The notes: a model not told the origin generated them from the sequence alone. A stretch of DNA of 50,095 nucleotides from Deinococcus marmoris DSM 12784 (GCF_000701405.1 NZ_KL370780.1:1-50095); one strand, 5' to 3'; shown: positions 1 through 8,870, numbered from the stretch's first letter. Translations and numbers: made by a program.

Positions 1-236
1 TCATTGATGGCGTCCCAGACGCTCTCCTGAATCCTGAGGTGATGGCGACGCTCCTGTTCGTCATGGGCCTGGTGGTGGGCCAGTTCAGCGTCGTAGGGCG
101 AGACGCGGGCCAGTTCGCGCCTGATGGTGGTGCGGTGGAAGCCGAGTTGAGCGGCGATGGCGGGGATGGGTTGCTGGGCCTGGTGAAGTGCCTGGAGCTG
201 ATAGCGTAGGGGCAGTGTGAACCGGTGGTAGCACAT
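1..236 (-). CDS. IS30-family transposase, N-terminal part (runs off the left edge)
   Basis: The reading frame starts at an ATG at 236 on the minus strand, preceded by AAAGGAG about 6 nt upstream, and continues off the window. The 78 visible residues include a helix-turn-helix of the type found at the N terminus of IS30 transposases: a Gln-rich helix, then PIPAIAAQLGFHRTTIRREL, then an Arg/His-rich linker. IS30 transposases are DDE enzymes that bind their terminal repeats through this HTH. The catalytic domain lies outside the window, so activity cannot be judged. The family call rests on the HTH and on the nearby terminal-repeat-like sequence. Confidence 0.8.
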   Translation of the reverse strand, partial: MCYHRFTLPLRYQLQALHQAQQPIPAIAAQLGFHRTTIRRELARVSPYDAELAHHQAHDEQERRHHLRIQESVWDAIN

Positions 237-280
237 GCTTTTCTCCTTTGACAGAGAAAGCGTAGCCCCTCCGGGTCACG

Positions 281-306
281 CTGTGCGCTAGCAACTTGAA
301 TCCACC
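281..306. repeat. Probable terminal inverted repeat of the IS30-type element
   Basis: Read on the minus strand, this stretch contains GATTCAAGTTGCTAGCGCAC. It resembles the classical IS30 terminus, which also carries a GATTCAA..TGG/GCTNNCGCA core. It sits 45-70 nt upstream of the transposase start, where an IS30 end is expected. The partner repeat lies outside the window, so the exact boundary is inferred. Confidence 0.5.
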
Positions 307-634
307 TTTTTTAGCTGTTGACCCAGAACAAGTTACTCATCAGATTCCGTCGACTGAGTGCGGTCAGCCAGCGTTCATGCCCCTCTCTTCACACATCTTT
401 CCAGAACTCCACTCATAAAGATCCGCTAGGGTTCACAGGAGTGTAGAAATCTTTCATTGAAAGGTATCTGTCTTCATAGATATATTCAAAAAATTCTTTT
501 ATTCTACGATTTCCGAAAGTAATTCGACTGTATATCTATTATTTTTCTGTCAGAACTCTGACAATTTGCTCTATTAAGATCCATGCGTGAATTTTGTAAT
601 ATGAAGTTGAATGTAACTGGGCTAAGGTTAACTT
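307..634. other. AT-rich intergenic region upstream of the beta-helix lipoprotein gene
   Basis: No gene is visible. From about 400 to 610 the sequence is much richer in A/T than the rest of the window. It contains a perfect 7+7 palindrome at 548-563. Weak promoter-like hexamers are ttaaga (574-579) and taatat (597-602), 17 nt apart. A TAAGGT at 623-628 ends 6 nt before the ATG, the spacing used by Deinococcus leaderless promoters. The IS30 end lies directly to the left. Confidence 0.5.
548..563. promoter_or_regulatory. Perfect inverted repeat, candidate operator
   Basis: TGTCAGA-AC-TCTGACA is a perfect 7-bp inverted repeat with a 2-bp centre, 72 nt upstream of the ATG at 635 and next to promoter-like sequence. 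Size and symmetry fit a dimeric repressor or activator site. No matching copy was noticed in the other promoter regions read here. The binding protein is unknown. Confidence 0.4.
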
Positions 635-2833
635 ATGGAAAGGAACTTGTTAAAAATTACATCCATCTTTATGATCAGTGCCACACTCCTGGCCGCCTGT
701 AGTCAGACTGAGACCACCCCGAACGCAGCGAATTCAGATGTCACGTCTGTGATGGTCCCCGCAGTCTCTAGTACAGCAACCTTTGAAGCAGAGAGCGCAG
801 GCATTGAGACATTGCTGGGGCAAGGTGTAGTTGAAGTTGGCGCGCCCACAGGCGGCGAAATCATTGATGACAAGGCAGCGAGCGGGGGCAAGGCTGTCAA
901 CCTCCTCGGAAACGGCAGCACGGTGCAGTTCACGGTTGCCAGCAACTTCGCCACTGGCAATTACGCTGTGAACCTCCGTGGCCGGGGCGTCATGTACGCT
1001 GGAAGCCCCATCGTTTCCGTCCGCATCAATGGGACTGAAAAGACCAGGGTGACCCTGACCTCTGAGAGCTACGGTGACTTCACGCTTCCCCCCCTGGACC
1101 TCAAGGCAGGGGACCGCGTCAGCGTCACCTTTATCAACGACGCCTACGCAGGCCGTGGCAAGGATCGCAACGCTGTCATCGATTACGTTACCCTGACTCT
1201 CCGGGGGTCCGGGACGCCGGTTCCCGCGCCCGCACCAGTTCCGTCTCCCGCACCCACTCCTGCTCCGTCAGGGAATTACACGCGGCTCGCCACGGAAGGT
1301 GCGGCCTTCACCGTGTCCGGCACGCAGACCGTCCGCTACGGCCAGGGATCAAGCTGGATTGCGAAATCCGTCACCGGTAGTGGTCAATGTACCAACGACT
1401 TCTTTGGTCATGATCCAGCCTATGGAATAAGCAAGGTCTGCGAGGTCCTCGTCACGAACCCCTCGGTCGCCCCTGCCCCCGTCCCTGCTCCTGTGCCCAC
1501 ACCCGTCCCCGCACCCACTCCTGTCCCTCTACCCACTCCTGTTCCCACCGGCTCAAACGCTGTGAGCGTCAAGGACTTCGGTGCAAAGGGTGACGGTGTG
1601 ACCGACGATACCGCCGCCCTGCGCCGCGCCGCCGCGACGCGCGGAAAAGACATCGTGTTCCCCGCTGGAACGTACCTGACCAGAGGTGTGATTGTCTTCG
1701 ACGGCCTTCAGAATCAGACTGTCAGCGGGAGCGGGGCCACGCTCCAGGCCGTGGCGGGATTCGTGCGAGACAGGGACAACGCGGTTCTGTACGTCAAGAA
1801 CAGCCGCAACGTGAAAATGAGCGGCCTCGCCGTCCAGGGCAACCGCGTGAACACCTCCTCGGCTGGGTCCGATATTGATGGCGTGCGTGTGGCTGGCAGC
1901 CAGCAGGTCACCCTCAGTCGAATGACCGTGGGCCGCGCGCCCACCAACGGCGTGACCATCGTGGACTCGCAGGGTGTGCAGATCGAGGACTCGGCCATCA
2001 GCGCGAACGGACGGCACGGCATCTGGAGCTGGAAAAGCAATGACGTGCGCTTCCTGCGAAACAGCGTGACTGGCCGGGGACAAAATCCCGACGGCGGTAT
2101 CGGCATTCTCGCCACCGTCGGAACCGGCTTCCTCGCTCAGCAGAACACCATCTCGAATACGGGCGACACGGGCACCAAGACCGAAGCCGTCAACAATGTG
2201 GTCTACCGGGACAACACGGTCAATGTCTTCGGGAAAGACGGGATCAAAGTGATGCCCCACCCGCCGTCGGGCGTTACTCAGGTGAGCAATGCGGTCGTGG
2301 AAGGCAACACCATTTCTGGCTACCGGGGCTGGGTTCCCGAGGGTTCTGGCAGCATCCTGATGCAGTCGGTCATTGGCGGCACTGTGCGGGGCAACACCGT
2401 GACTGGAACGGGCGGGAGCGGCGGCTCACGTGACGAGGATGGCATCCGCGTGAACACCTACGGCTCGGGTCCCCGCTCCAGCAACATTCAGGTCACCGGG
2501 AACACCATCCGCAACTCTGTCGTCGGTCTGCGGATGAATGCCGACAACCTGGCGATCTCGGGCAACCGTGTCCAGTCCACCGGGTACGCGGCGGTGCTGG
2601 GCGGCAGGGGCATCAGCCTGAGCAGCAATCCCGAACTCAGAAGTGGGGCCAATATCACCGTGCTGTACGACATCGGTACCCAGGCCGACGTGACAGCAAA
2701 CGTGCTGTCTGGATCCGATGTCGGCATCTATGCCGCGAACAGCGGCAACCAGGGACGCATTTCAGGCAATACCTTCGCAAGCAGCTATCGCCGTCAGGTC
2801 GTCGCTGGGTCCAGCGTCACCGTCACACCTTAA
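635..2833 (+). CDS. Secreted lipoprotein with carbohydrate-binding module and pectate-lyase-type beta-helix
   Basis: This 732-residue protein begins with a lipoprotein signal ending in LLAAC (Cys22), so it should be anchored in a membrane outside the cytoplasm. Residues about 47-190 form a carbohydrate-binding module of the Ca-dependent xylan-binding type; INDAYAGRGKDRNAVIDYV is typical. A Pro-rich linker follows, then a 60-residue domain with two Cys (about 214-275), a second Pro/Val/Ala linker and a right-handed parallel beta-helix starting VSVKDFGAKGDGVTDDTAAL (Pectate_lyase_3 type). It is paralogous to the protein at 4337-6337; both share FGKDGIKVMP. The family includes polysaccharide lyases, hydrolases and C5-epimerases, so the reaction is open. 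Its place beside the exopolysaccharide operon suggests it binds or modifies that polymer. Confidence 0.85.
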   Translation: MERNLLKITSIFMISATLLAACSQTETTPNAANSDVTSVMVPAVSSTATFEAESAGIETLLGQGVVEVGAPTGGEIIDDKAASGGKAVNLLGNGSTVQFTVASNFATGNYAVNLRGRGVMYAGSPIVSVRINGTEKTRVTLTSESYGDFTLPPLDLKAGDRVSVTFINDAYAGRGKDRNAVIDYVTLTLRGSGTPVPAPAPVPSPAPTPAPSGNYTRLATEGAAFTVSGTQTVRYGQGSSWIAKSVTGSGQCTNDFFGHDPAYGISKVCEVLVTNPSVAPAPVPAPVPTPVPAPTPVPLPTPVPTGSNAVSVKDFGAKGDGVTDDTAALRRAAATRGKDIVFPAGTYLTRGVIVFDGLQNQTVSGSGATLQAVAGFVRDRDNAVLYVKNSRNVKMSGLAVQGNRVNTSSAGSDIDGVRVAGSQQVTLSRMTVGRAPTNGVTIVDSQGVQIEDSAISANGRHGIWSWKSNDVRFLRNSVTGRGQNPDGGIGILATVGTGFLAQQNTISNTGDTGTKTEAVNNVVYRDNTVNVFGKDGIKVMPHPPSGVTQVSNAVVEGNTISGYRGWVPEGSGSILMQSVIGGTVRGNTVTGTGGSGGSRDEDGIRVNTYGSGPRSSNIQVTGNTIRNSVVGLRMNADNLAISGNRVQSTGYAAVLGGRGISLSSNPELRSGANITVLYDIGTQADVTANVLSGSDVGIYAANSGNQGRISGNTFASSYRRQVVAGSSVTVTP

Positions 2834-2861
2834 GCCGCTTCCGGCACGCGGTGGTTTCAAA

Positions 2862-2897
2862 CAGCGCTCCTCCCGGGAATTCCTGGGAGGAGCGCTG
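2862..2897. terminator. 13-bp perfect stem-loop between convergent genes
   Basis: CAGCGCTCCTCCC (2862-2874) pairs perfectly with GGGAGGAGCGCTG (2885-2897) across a 10-nt loop. It lies between the stop codons of two convergent genes (2833 on plus, 2953 on minus), so it can serve as a bidirectional terminator. There is no T-run on either side, which is unusual for a classical intrinsic terminator. Confidence 0.65.
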
Positions 2898-2952
2898 CAT
2901 GGTGCCGCATGGTCTCAGGGCGGTGCGGGATCGGCCCTCCTGTTCTCTGTGG

Positions 2953-4071
2953 TCATCCACGCTGCTCCGGTTGGATGGCAGCGCCAGGTACCCGCCCACT
3001 GATCCGCTGGTCATAGCGGCGGCGCATCCACTTGCGCGCGGGTTCTTCGATGAACAGGAACGCCAGGGTGGCCACAGTGCCGATGCCTACCGCGAAGGCG
3101 AGGAGTACGCCAATCTTGACGGGTGTGGCGGCGTCCACAAAGGCGTCCGGGTTGATCACGCGGGTCAGCAGGCTGCGGGTGAGCAGGTGGGTCAGGTACA
3201 CGGCGTACGAGACCTGACCCCAGAACACCATGGGCCGTGAGCTGAGCCAGGTGGCGATGGGGCCACGCGCCTGGATCAGCGCATACACCATCACGCCGAT
3301 GGGCAACGTCGCCCAGTATGAGATCACGCCCAGGGAAGAACACACGGTTGCCACCACAGGCACGGCCAGCAAGGAAACGGCGGCAATGGGTGACCACGGC
3401 AGGTGGCGGCCCATCCCTTTTGCATGCATCCAGTAAAGGCAGCAGCCGACAGTAAATTCACAGATGAGGCGGGTGATATTGACGAAGTGCAGCGCTGCGC
3501 CAGTTGCGTTCGCCGCCATGATGGGCACCAGGACCAGGGCCATGACCGAACATAGGAGCAGGCCGCCAGGACTCAGCCGGGCCGTCAGGGCGCGCGTCAC
3601 CGGGAAGGTCAGGTAAGCGAACCACTCTGCGGTGATCGACCAGGCCGGTTTGTTCCAACCCTCGATCTCGAACCCCCACGCCTGAATGAGCAGCAGGTAA
3701 GTCAGAAGACTGGAGAGCGTGAAATCTTCAGGATTGTTGACAGTGCCGTATCCACGGGAGGCGATGAACAGCAGCGCAGCGTAGGCGAAGAGCACCGCAA
3801 GGTGCAGCGGGTAGATGCGCGCCAGCCGCAGCCAGAGGTAACGGCGGTACGTTTTTCCGTCGAAATTTTTAAAAGTCGTGGCGTAGTTGTAGCTGATCAC
3901 GAATCCGCTCAGCACGAAAAAAACATCGACGCCCAGACCACCGGTGTTGACAAACTCGAGCAACGGCGCTGGCAGGTGTGGAAACAGTTTGACAATTTCC
4001 TCTTTGAAGTGGTAGATCACCACCCAGACGGCGGCCAGTGTCCGGAGGCCGGTCAATGATTCAAAACGCAT
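2953..4071 (-). CDS. Membrane-bound O-acyltransferase (acyltransferase-3 family)
   Basis: This is an OafA/YrhL-like integral membrane acyltransferase of 372 residues with about ten hydrophobic segments. Near the N terminus it has the conserved Arg-x10-His motif (R in LRTL through H in IYHF), the catalytic signature of the family. These enzymes transfer acetyl or other acyl groups onto extracytoplasmic sugars. The ATG at 4071 is preferred over an upstream start at 4098 because GAGG lies 8 nt before it. It lies 265 bp downstream of the operon's beta-helix gene on the same strand and probably O-acylates the exopolysaccharide; the acceptor is not known. Confidence 0.85.
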   Translation of the reverse strand: MRFESLTGLRTLAAVWVVIYHFKEEIVKLFPHLPAPLLEFVNTGGLGVDVFFVLSGFVISYNYATTFKNFDGKTYRRYLWLRLARIYPLHLAVLFAYAALLFIASRGYGTVNNPEDFTLSSLLTYLLLIQAWGFEIEGWNKPAWSITAEWFAYLTFPVTRALTARLSPGGLLLCSVMALVLVPIMAANATGAALHFVNITRLICEFTVGCCLYWMHAKGMGRHLPWSPIAAVSLLAVPVVATVCSSLGVISYWATLPIGVMVYALIQARGPIATWLSSRPMVFWGQVSYAVYLTHLLTRSLLTRVINPDAFVDAATPVKIGVLLAFAVGIGTVATLAFLFIEEPARKWMRRRYDQRISGRVPGAAIQPEQRG

Positions 4072-4228
4072 TTTGCCTGCCTCTGCTGCCGTCTGCACTG
4101 CATCGCCCCCATGTTTTTCTGTTTGAACGCGCGATATTGAAAGTCGGGTTTCCCGTGCCGCTGAAGATCAGCCGTGCCCTTTTCAGAACCACGCCACGGT
4201 TTGAGGTATGTCCCGCCTCAGGCCATGC

Positions 4229-4246
4229 AAGCCAGACGTCTGGCTT
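4229..4246. promoter_or_regulatory. 18-bp perfect palindrome between operon end and acyltransferase gene
   Basis: AAGCCAGACGTCTGGCTT is a perfect palindrome without a spacer. It is followed by TT on the plus strand and preceded by GA (as GAAAAGCC) when read on the minus strand. It lies between the stop at 4337 and the start at 4071 of two minus-strand genes. It could be an operator for the acyltransferase gene or part of a terminator of the upstream operon; a zero-length loop favours a protein site. Confidence 0.4.
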
Positions 4247-4336
4247 TTCAGGAGACCACCGAACACTTGACCCTCAGGCGTCGTCCGGCGGTCCTGCTCC
4301 ATCTCCATACGGATCACCGGCGCAGCCACCTGAATC

Positions 4337-6337
4337 TCATGGGCAGGAGCCGCCTGTATTGCCACGGCAGTTCTCGCCTGGGTTGATCTGTCCGGCCACG
4401 GCCATATTGATCCCGCTTCCGAAGCGGTTGTCTACCACGGCTGTGTCGGGATTCTCGTTGTTAGCGTAGATCGCGGCCTGCTCGTGGTTCTCGAAGGTGT
4501 TGCCCTGCACCCGTGTCGCCCGGATGCCCTTGTCCAGAAGAACGCCGACCACTTCACCTTTGAAGGTGTTGTTCAGAATCTGCACCTGCTGGCCGGAGAC
4601 GATCAGGCCGCTGCGTGACCACGGAGACGTTCCACTGATGGTGTTGCCCCGCACCACCGCGCCGTCACTGGCCAGCCGCACACCACGGCGCGTGTCCCGC
4701 AGATCGTTGCCCTCAATGACGATCTGGCTCGACTGGGGGCCGGAGGCATAGGTGTTGACACGCACCGCATCTTCCTGATAAGGCTCTCCCTCACCCTTGC
4801 TGCCCTGCACCGTGTTGTTCAGCACCCGGCCACCCTGCACCGATTGCAGCACGATGTACCCGGAGCCGTCCGGACGCCAGGGGTGAATGCCCACAATGGT
4901 GTTCTTCTCGATCAGCACGTCACGAATGGACGCCACTTTCGGGGGGTAGGGCATGACCTTGATGCCGTCCTTGCCAAAGGTGTCGATAGTATTCCCACGG
5001 TATTCCACCTGGCTCATTCCCTCGGTTTTGGTGGCCGTGTCGCTGCTCTGCTTGAGGATGTTGTCGGTGGCGATGAAGCCGTTACCCAGGGTGCCCAGCA
5101 GCGCGATGCCGCCGCCGCGCCGCCGCCGGTCGTCGCTGCCGGTGAAGCCCAGACCGGTCACCGTGTTGCGCCGGTGTACCTGATTGTTGGTCTGGAAAGT
5201 CCAGATTCCATGCCGGCCTGTGCCCGTGATCTGATTCCCTTCAGTCAGCACATTGCTGGAGTCCAGCACGGCGATGCCGTCAGCAGTCACGTCCTGAATT
5301 TTCAGATCCCTGAAGATCAATGTATCGCTGCCGGTGGCCAGAATCCCCTGGATCAGCAGGGTGTCGTCCTGATCGGGAAGGGTTGATTTGCGCCCGTCGA
5401 TGCTCAGGCCCTGCACAGTGACGTCCCTAACGCCGCGCAGCCACAGCATGCCGCGCTGCTGTCCGGGAACGCCACGGAACGAGGAGGCGGCGACGAGCTG
5501 GGCATTGCCGTCGGCCTTAATGACGCGCTTGTTGCCCTGCACGATCACCGGGGCGCTGACCAGGTACTGGCCTTCGGGGAACACGACGGTGGCCGCGCCG
5601 GAAGCCATGGCGCGGTTCAGGGCGGCGGTGTCATCGGTTTTGCCGTTCCCGGTGGCCCCGAAGGAGCGTACGTTTACGGTGGCTGAACCTGCAGCGGGCG
5701 CGGCTTTCGCGACGGGGGTTGCAGCCTTCACAAGGGGGGGCTTGGCTGTGGGCGCTTTGACAGCAGAAGCCTTAACGACTGGAGCGGGCGCGCTGGCCGT
5801 GGTTTTGAAAGCAGGCGCAGTGCTCTCTGCGCTCAGTTGAACGTAGTCCAGCACGGCGTTGCGGTCCTTGCCCTCGCCGCCGTAGGCGTCGTTGACGAAG
5901 CGCAGCTCCAGGACGTCGCCCGGCTTCAGCGACACGCCCCTCAGAGAGGTGGTAGCTCGCGCGGCCCAGTCGAGCGTGACGCGGCTTTTCTGGATGCCGT
6001 TGACGAGTACCGCGAGAATCGGGGCACCGTCGAACGCCTGACCATACCCGGTGACGGCCACGGTGTACGTGCCGGCACTCAGGGTGCGCGGCAGCGTGAA
6101 CCGCACTGCGCCGTCCTGGCCAGCGATCATGACCTCGCGGCCCTGGCTGGCGGCAGGCACGCGGTTGATCCACGCGGGGCCGGAACCGACGCGTTCCTGC
6201 ATGGGCGCGCCAGTGTTCCCCATTCCTGCTTCGGCTTCCAGACGTAGGGCTGGGTTCGCGACAAGCCCAGCGGTGGCAGGCAGCGCCGCCGCGAGAATGA
6301 GGGCGCTCAGCACGCAGCGGGCAGTCATGGGCCTCAT
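4337..6337 (-). CDS. Secreted carbohydrate-binding beta-helix protein, last gene of the operon
   Basis: Start 6337 is chosen because its ATG overlaps the stop of the upstream glycosyltransferase as ATGA, giving 666 residues. A signal peptide (cleavage near ATAG) is followed by a carbohydrate-binding module (about 30-170, with FVNDAYGGEGKDRNAVLDYV), an Ala/Lys/Pro linker (about 175-217) and a right-handed beta-helix starting VNVRSFGATGNGKTDDTAAL. It is a paralogue of 635-2833 but lacks the lipobox and the two-Cys middle domain, so it should be free in the envelope or secreted. Family members are lyases, hydrolases or epimerases of acidic polysaccharides. With an AlgD-like dehydrogenase in the same operon, a role as polymer lyase or epimerase is plausible but unproven. 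Confidence 0.85.
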   Translation of the reverse strand: MRPMTARCVLSALILAAALPATAGLVANPALRLEAEAGMGNTGAPMQERVGSGPAWINRVPAASQGREVMIAGQDGAVRFTLPRTLSAGTYTVAVTGYGQAFDGAPILAVLVNGIQKSRVTLDWAARATTSLRGVSLKPGDVLELRFVNDAYGGEGKDRNAVLDYVQLSAESTAPAFKTTASAPAPVVKASAVKAPTAKPPLVKAATPVAKAAPAAGSATVNVRSFGATGNGKTDDTAALNRAMASGAATVVFPEGQYLVSAPVIVQGNKRVIKADGNAQLVAASSFRGVPGQQRGMLWLRGVRDVTVQGLSIDGRKSTLPDQDDTLLIQGILATGSDTLIFRDLKIQDVTADGIAVLDSSNVLTEGNQITGTGRHGIWTFQTNNQVHRRNTVTGLGFTGSDDRRRRGGGIALLGTLGNGFIATDNILKQSSDTATKTEGMSQVEYRGNTIDTFGKDGIKVMPYPPKVASIRDVLIEKNTIVGIHPWRPDGSGYIVLQSVQGGRVLNNTVQGSKGEGEPYQEDAVRVNTYASGPQSSQIVIEGNDLRDTRRGVRLASDGAVVRGNTISGTSPWSRSGLIVSGQQVQILNNTFKGEVVGVLLDKGIRATRVQGNTFENHEQAAIYANNENPDTAVVDNRFGSGINMAVAGQINPGENCRGNTGGSCP

Positions 6338-7572
6338 GACCGAAGTCCGTGGCGGGCGGCTGTCGCCCGGCCGGTGGTCAGCGCCCGCCTGTACGCGGCG
6401 AGCAGCGTCGGGATCTGGTGTGACCACGCCAGGCTGGTGCGCATGCGCTGCAGTCCGGCCTCACCCATCGCGGCGCGCCGCCCGGGATCGTCAAGCAGTT
6501 CGGCCATGGCCGTGGCGAGCGCAGCGGGGTCGTTCGGCTGGGCGTAGACCGACGCCTCACCGGCAGACGCGCGGCCCTCCTTGAGGTCGAACTGCACGAT
6601 GGCCTTGCCGAGCGCCATGTACTCCACGATCTTGTTCATGGAGGACACGTCGTTCAGGGGATTGAGGGGATCTGGATTGACACACAGGTCACAGGCACTC
6701 AGGCGCATCAGCAAGTCATCGTCGGGGATGCGTCCGGTGAATTCGACGTGGCGTCCAAGGCCCAGTTGCGCGGCGAGGGCCTTGAGGTCCGCGAGGCTGG
6801 AGCCGCCGCCGATCAGCATGAATTTCACGTCGCCCCGCCCAGCGTCGATCAGGTGGCGGATGGCGCGCAGCAGCACGTCGACACCTTCCTGCGGACCCAT
6901 CACACCCAGGTAACCGACCAGGTGGCGGAAGCCGTCACGGTGGTGTTCGCCGCCGGGGCGGGGGGAGAAGCGCTCGAGGCTGGGGGCGCTGCGCACGACG
7001 AACACCTGATCCGCGCGTTTGCGGCCCCGGGTGAGGGCCACCTGCCGGTAGGACTCGTTGGTGGAGATCACGACGTCCGCCAGGGCGAAGGTCAGGCGTT
7101 CGGCCAGCACCAGGGCGTGATAGCCCAGGTCGCGGCGGCCAAACTTGGTGATGTACAGTTCCGGGTTCACGTCGTGCTGATCGAACACGAAGCGCGTGCC
7201 GAACAGCGCCTTGAAGGGCGCGGCGACCAGAAAGATCAGGTCCGGTGGGTTGCACGCGTGCAGCACGTCGAAGCTCTGCTCACGGCGCACCCGCCACGCC
7301 AGGCGAGTCTCGTGGTACAGCGCCACGAGGTACTCGCGGATGAAACCCAGGCCGGCGTTGCTCTCCGGGGGCAGTGGATGGCGGTAGATCTCGATGCCTT
7401 CCAGGGTCTCGCGGAGGGCCTCGTGGCCCTTGCCGACCGGGCAGATGACGCTGACGTGGTGTCCGGCGTCGCGCAGGGCGGTGGCCTCCATCCACACGCG
7501 GCGGTCAAAGGGCACTGGTAGGTTCTCGACGACGATCAGGACGCGCGGCGCGCGGGCGTGCGCGCTCACCAC
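6334..7572 (-). CDS. GT4-family glycosyltransferase
   Basis: A GT-B fold glycosyltransferase of 412 residues. The N-terminal domain opens with RVLIVVENLPVPFDRRVWME, a form common in exopolysaccharide GT4 enzymes. The C-terminal nucleotide-sugar site includes YLGVMGPQEGVDVLL and EYMALGKAIVQFD. It should act at the cytoplasmic membrane face, adding one sugar to the lipid-linked repeat unit; donor and acceptor cannot be read from the sequence. Two adjacent GTG codons (7572, 7569) are possible starts; the second overlaps the upstream stop as GTGA. Its own stop overlaps the next start by 4 bp. Confidence 0.88.
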   Translation of the reverse strand: MVSAHARAPRVLIVVENLPVPFDRRVWMEATALRDAGHHVSVICPVGKGHEALRETLEGIEIYRHPLPPESNAGLGFIREYLVALYHETRLAWRVRREQSFDVLHACNPPDLIFLVAAPFKALFGTRFVFDQHDVNPELYITKFGRRDLGYHALVLAERLTFALADVVISTNESYRQVALTRGRKRADQVFVVRSAPSLERFSPRPGGEHHRDGFRHLVGYLGVMGPQEGVDVLLRAIRHLIDAGRGDVKFMLIGGGSSLADLKALAAQLGLGRHVEFTGRIPDDDLLMRLSACDLCVNPDPLNPLNDVSSMNKIVEYMALGKAIVQFDLKEGRASAGEASVYAQPNDPAALATAMAELLDDPGRRAAMGEAGLQRMRTSLAWSHQIPTLLAAYRRALTTGRATAARHGLRS

Positions 7573-8870
7573 GCCACGCCGCGCAACTGCACGTGAGCGG
7601 GTACAGCCACGCCGCAGACGTCGAAGACCGGCACGCCCTCGCGCACGCCCGCAAGCAGTTTCACGAATTCCGGCTGGTTCTGGGTGACGACGATGGCCTC
7701 GGCGTCATGGATGAGCGTTTCCGGGTCGTCTGTCAGCAGGCAAGAGACGTGCGGCAGGCGACGGTCGACGTATTCCTTGTTGGCGCCGACCAGCGTGGCG
7801 CTCTGCACGGCGCGGTCCAGAATGCGCACGTCGCAGCCGCGCCCGATCAGGCGCTCGACGAGTTCCACGGCGGGACTCTCGCGCAGGTCGTCGGTGCCGG
7901 CCTTGAAGGCCAGGCCGAGCACCGTGACGCGCCGCGCGCCGGTGGCGAGCACCTGCGTGGCGATACGCTCAATCTGGTCGCGGTTACTTTGCGGTAGCGA
8001 GGCGAGCAGCGGCACGCTCAGTTCCTCGCGCCGGGCAAGGTGCAGCAGGGCGCTGACGTCTTTGGGCAGGCACGAGCCGCCGTACGCGAAGCCGGGACGC
8101 AGATATGCCGGGGAGACGTTGAGTTTGGTGTCCTGGACGATCAATGCCATCACGTCGCGGCCATCGACGCCCATCTGCTTGGCCAGCACGCCGATCTCAT
8201 TGGCGAACGTGATCTTCAGGGCGTGGAAGGCGTTGGCGGTGTACTTGACCATCTCGGCGACGCGCGGCGCAACGACGTGGAAAGGCGCGTCGATACCGGC
8301 GTACACGGCGCGCACGGCCGCCTCTGCGACGGGATCCTCGGTACCGATGACGGTGTAGGCGGGCGCGTCGAAGTCCTTGATGCTGCTGCCTTCCCGCAGG
8401 AACTCTGGATTAAAGGCAATGCTCACCTCGGTGCCCTGCGCGGCGTCCTTGAGAATTTGCAGACAGGTCTCGGTGGTGCCAGGCAGTGCGGTGGAGCGCA
8501 GCACGACGACGTGTGGGCGGCGGATATCGGCCAGTGCCTCGCCGATCTGCTGGCATACGCGGTAAACATACGACAGGTCCAGCCCGCCGTTCGGAAGGCT
8601 GGGCGTCCCGACGGAGATGATGCTGAGATCCGACTCCCGCACGGCGTCGTGGACGCTGGTGGTGGTGCGGATGCGCCCGGCCTTGACGCCCTCAAGCAGC
8701 AGGTCGTCGAGGCCGTGTTCGATGATCGGGGAGCGGCCCGACGCGACCAACTCGCATTTGAGGGGGTTGACGTCCACGCCGATCAGGTGGTGGCCACGCT
8801 GCGCGAGGCAGGCGGTGGTGACGGCGCCGACGTATCCGAGGCCAAACACGGCGATATTCATGGGGTTCAT
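7566..8870 (-). CDS. Nucleotide-sugar dehydrogenase, AlgD-like (GDP-mannose / UDP-glucose 6-dehydrogenase family)
   Basis: This 434-residue enzyme oxidises the C6 alcohol of a nucleotide hexose to the uronic acid with two NAD+. It has the N-terminal Rossmann motif GLGYVG, the catalytic Cys267 in GGSCLPKD and a C-terminal UDP-binding-type domain with FKAGTDDLRESP. Segments such as MRPGFA/LRPGFAYGGSCLPKD, DDLRESP.VEL and GANKEY resemble Pseudomonas AlgD closely, so GDP-mannose is a serious candidate substrate, but UDP-glucose cannot be excluded. The ATG overlaps the upstream stop as ATGA. Its presence implies an acidic polymer. Confidence 0.85.
   Translation of the reverse strand: MNPMNIAVFGLGYVGAVTTACLAQRGHHLIGVDVNPLKCELVASGRSPIIEHGLDDLLLEGVKAGRIRTTTSVHDAVRESDLSIISVGTPSLPNGGLDLSYVYRVCQQIGEALADIRRPHVVVLRSTALPGTTETCLQILKDAAQGTEVSIAFNPEFLREGSSIKDFDAPAYTVIGTEDPVAEAAVRAVYAGIDAPFHVVAPRVAEMVKYTANAFHALKITFANEIGVLAKQMGVDGRDVMALIVQDTKLNVSPAYLRPGFAYGGSCLPKDVSALLHLARREELSVPLLASLPQSNRDQIERIATQVLATGARRVTVLGLAFKAGTDDLRESPAVELVERLIGRGCDVRILDRAVQSATLVGANKEYVDRRLPHVSCLLTDDPETLIHDAEAIVVTQNQPEFVKLLAGVREGVPVFDVCGVAVPAHVQLRGVAW

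Noticed and set aside
400..634. Radiation/desiccation response motif upstream of the first gene
   Set aside because: The palindrome at 548-563 does not match the known TTATG-N-CATAA-type motif of Deinococcus.
1430..1550. Pro/Val/Ala repeats in the lipoprotein gene as a possible tandem-repeat locus
   Set aside because: This is an ordinary low-complexity linker between domains; the DNA units are irregular.
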